Positions 15,695 to 16,941 of a DNA stretch of 16,941 nucleotides are shown here, one piece after another; position 1 is the stretch's first letter; every line of letters begins with the position of its first letter. The stretch comes from Carex sylvatica (lineage: Eukaryota > Streptophyta > Magnoliopsida > Poales > Cyperaceae): contig CAXKVR010000411.1 in the NCBI GenBank assembly GCA_964058845.1, positions 1-16,941 on the forward strand, written 5' to 3'. A program made the translations under genes and the position numbers. The notes below the pieces were generated by a model. The model was not told the DNA's origin. It saw nothing but the letters and a program-made list of their open reading frames with translations, and made no database searches.

Positions 15695-16941
15695 AAATTT
15701 AATATGTTATCTGTTGTTATCGGTAGAAAGCCTGTAATATATAGGAACATTTTGATCCTTGTAATTGGTAGTGACAATAATATCATTCACGAGAGCTTCG
15801 AGCTTAATATTAATATGAACTCTTTATAAATTGATCATCAATATGATTGTATTCTTTAATTATTTTCTTTGCTCAAATAACAAATATTCATCATCAGTCA
15901 CACATGCATGAACACTAAAATATTCACTTCTATAATTTGATAACATATTATATCATGCAGTTATAGATTTTACTAGCCAATATATCATAGCATATCTTGG
16001 ATATTATACAATGAATCAAAGTCTTTTAATGAGTTTATTTTCTTCTTTGAATAATTAAGTCATATAAATCAACTTTTTTAATTTAACCTTTTAGTGGACA
16101 TATATAGTTGTGGGTTGATATATATATGTGATTGATAGGTTAATACCGATCACACTATATTCAAACCTTAAAAAAATAATCAACATATTAAAATGATAAT
16201 ATTAATATTATTAATCTTTCATTTATTTAATATATTTTCTAGCAATAATATTCTTGATTAAATGTTTATTCTCTCTATTTAATATTTTTATGGGCTCATT
16301 AAAGATAATTAAGAACATTAAAGATATAATCATGATAATTAACAATTGAATTAAAGAGGCAATTATTATATAACTTCAGATTAGCGTTGTATAAACAAAT
16401 TTGGTTGTAAATTATTAAATTCTAATATTTTGTTACCCATACTTCAATAATATACTCAAGAAATTAATTAAACGTTTATAATAGGATTTCGGTTCTTATA
16501 TTATATTTTATTTTCTCGGTAATAACTGAGAAAGTAATATGGGGCATTAATGCAATTTTTTTTATTTATTTTTCTTGCATAGTAATCTTGGGCAATAATA
16601 TAAGACAGTATTTTATCAAAGATCTTGAAAATTTATTTGTCGATAATTCTAAAATTATTTTCACTACAAAGAATCCAATTACTAAATATGCACCAATAAT
16701 TTCATTCTTCCTTTTCAGAAAATAAATTATAAATCTAATTGCTTAATAGAAAATTAATAAAATCAGATTTCGGTTTGGTGAAATCATATTCATATTTTAG
16801 TAAAAAAAAATCTAGAATGTATAGTAAGCAATCAAATTTTAATTTCGATTATGGTTAGGATCAATAGGGGGAGCAAATTAAGAAAATAGTTTTTATTTTC
16901 TTTGCGGTAAAATAACAAAAAGCTGGCAAATAAGGCCTCTC
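15695..16941. other. AT-rich intergenic stretch, no gene seen
   Basis: About 1.2 kb of AT-rich DNA with many stops on both strands, no recognised repeat end and no RNA gene. It runs off the window. Confidence 0.5.

Noticed and set aside
15602..15829. 75-codon open frame
   Set aside because: More than a third of it is inside the dispersed repeat, and the inverted partner copy at 1624-1729 has no matching open frame.

Overview
This window looks like nuclear DNA of a eudicot plant. It is very AT-rich, genes are split by GT-AG introns, and several plant transposon classes are present (a Ty1/copia relic, a Mutator-like foldback, a CACTA-like end, a tRNA-derived SINE and an LTR-like fragment). The species cannot be named from sequence alone. 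No rRNA or tRNA gene, CRISPR array or bacterial-type operon is present.

Layout. Positions 1-560 hold a decayed Ty1/copia integrase fragment. Positions 560-1740 hold AT-rich DNA, a diverged direct duplication with a tiny foldback inside it, and one member of a dispersed repeat whose partner lies inverted at 15586-15694. Positions 1748-2848 are an almost complete palindrome flanked by a 9-bp target duplication, which I interpret as a non-autonomous Mutator-like foldback element. A CACTA-like terminus with subterminal repeats lies at 3691-3880. The next 2 kb are intergenic.

The genic core is 5787-12384. It holds two head-to-tail paralogues on the + strand, called copy 1 (5787-9574) and copy 2 (about 9970-12384). 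They share exon order, splice positions and even stretches of intron sequence. I do not recognise the protein family. Copy 1 has nine exons joined in phase 0 and encodes about 389 residues. Its N-terminus is basic, serine-rich and free of acidic residues for about 53 residues, as expected of an organelle (probably plastid) transit peptide. The rest appears helical, with a block (Y-A-E-I-D-W ... T-S-L-G-L) conserved in copy 2. Copy 1 has duplicated one exon with its intron (7587-9044). Its exon 3 appears to have lost its ancestral splice acceptor. Copy 2 has expanded one 36-47 residue unit into three copies. It also uses a GC donor, needs shifted acceptors to stay open, lacks a recognisable transit-peptide start, and has an in-frame stop in the last exon. 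The pair therefore looks like a fast-evolving tandem family in which copy 2, and possibly copy 1, is decaying or remodelling its splicing.

From 12385 to the end I find no convincing gene. This part holds a (TA)n tract, three ACGT (G-box/ABRE-type) sites, an LTR-like promoter region near 14480-14660, a minus-oriented SINE at 15001-15132 with a clear target duplication, a short tandem repeat at 15309-15405, and the dispersed-repeat partner. All calls are from reading the sequence; no database search was run.
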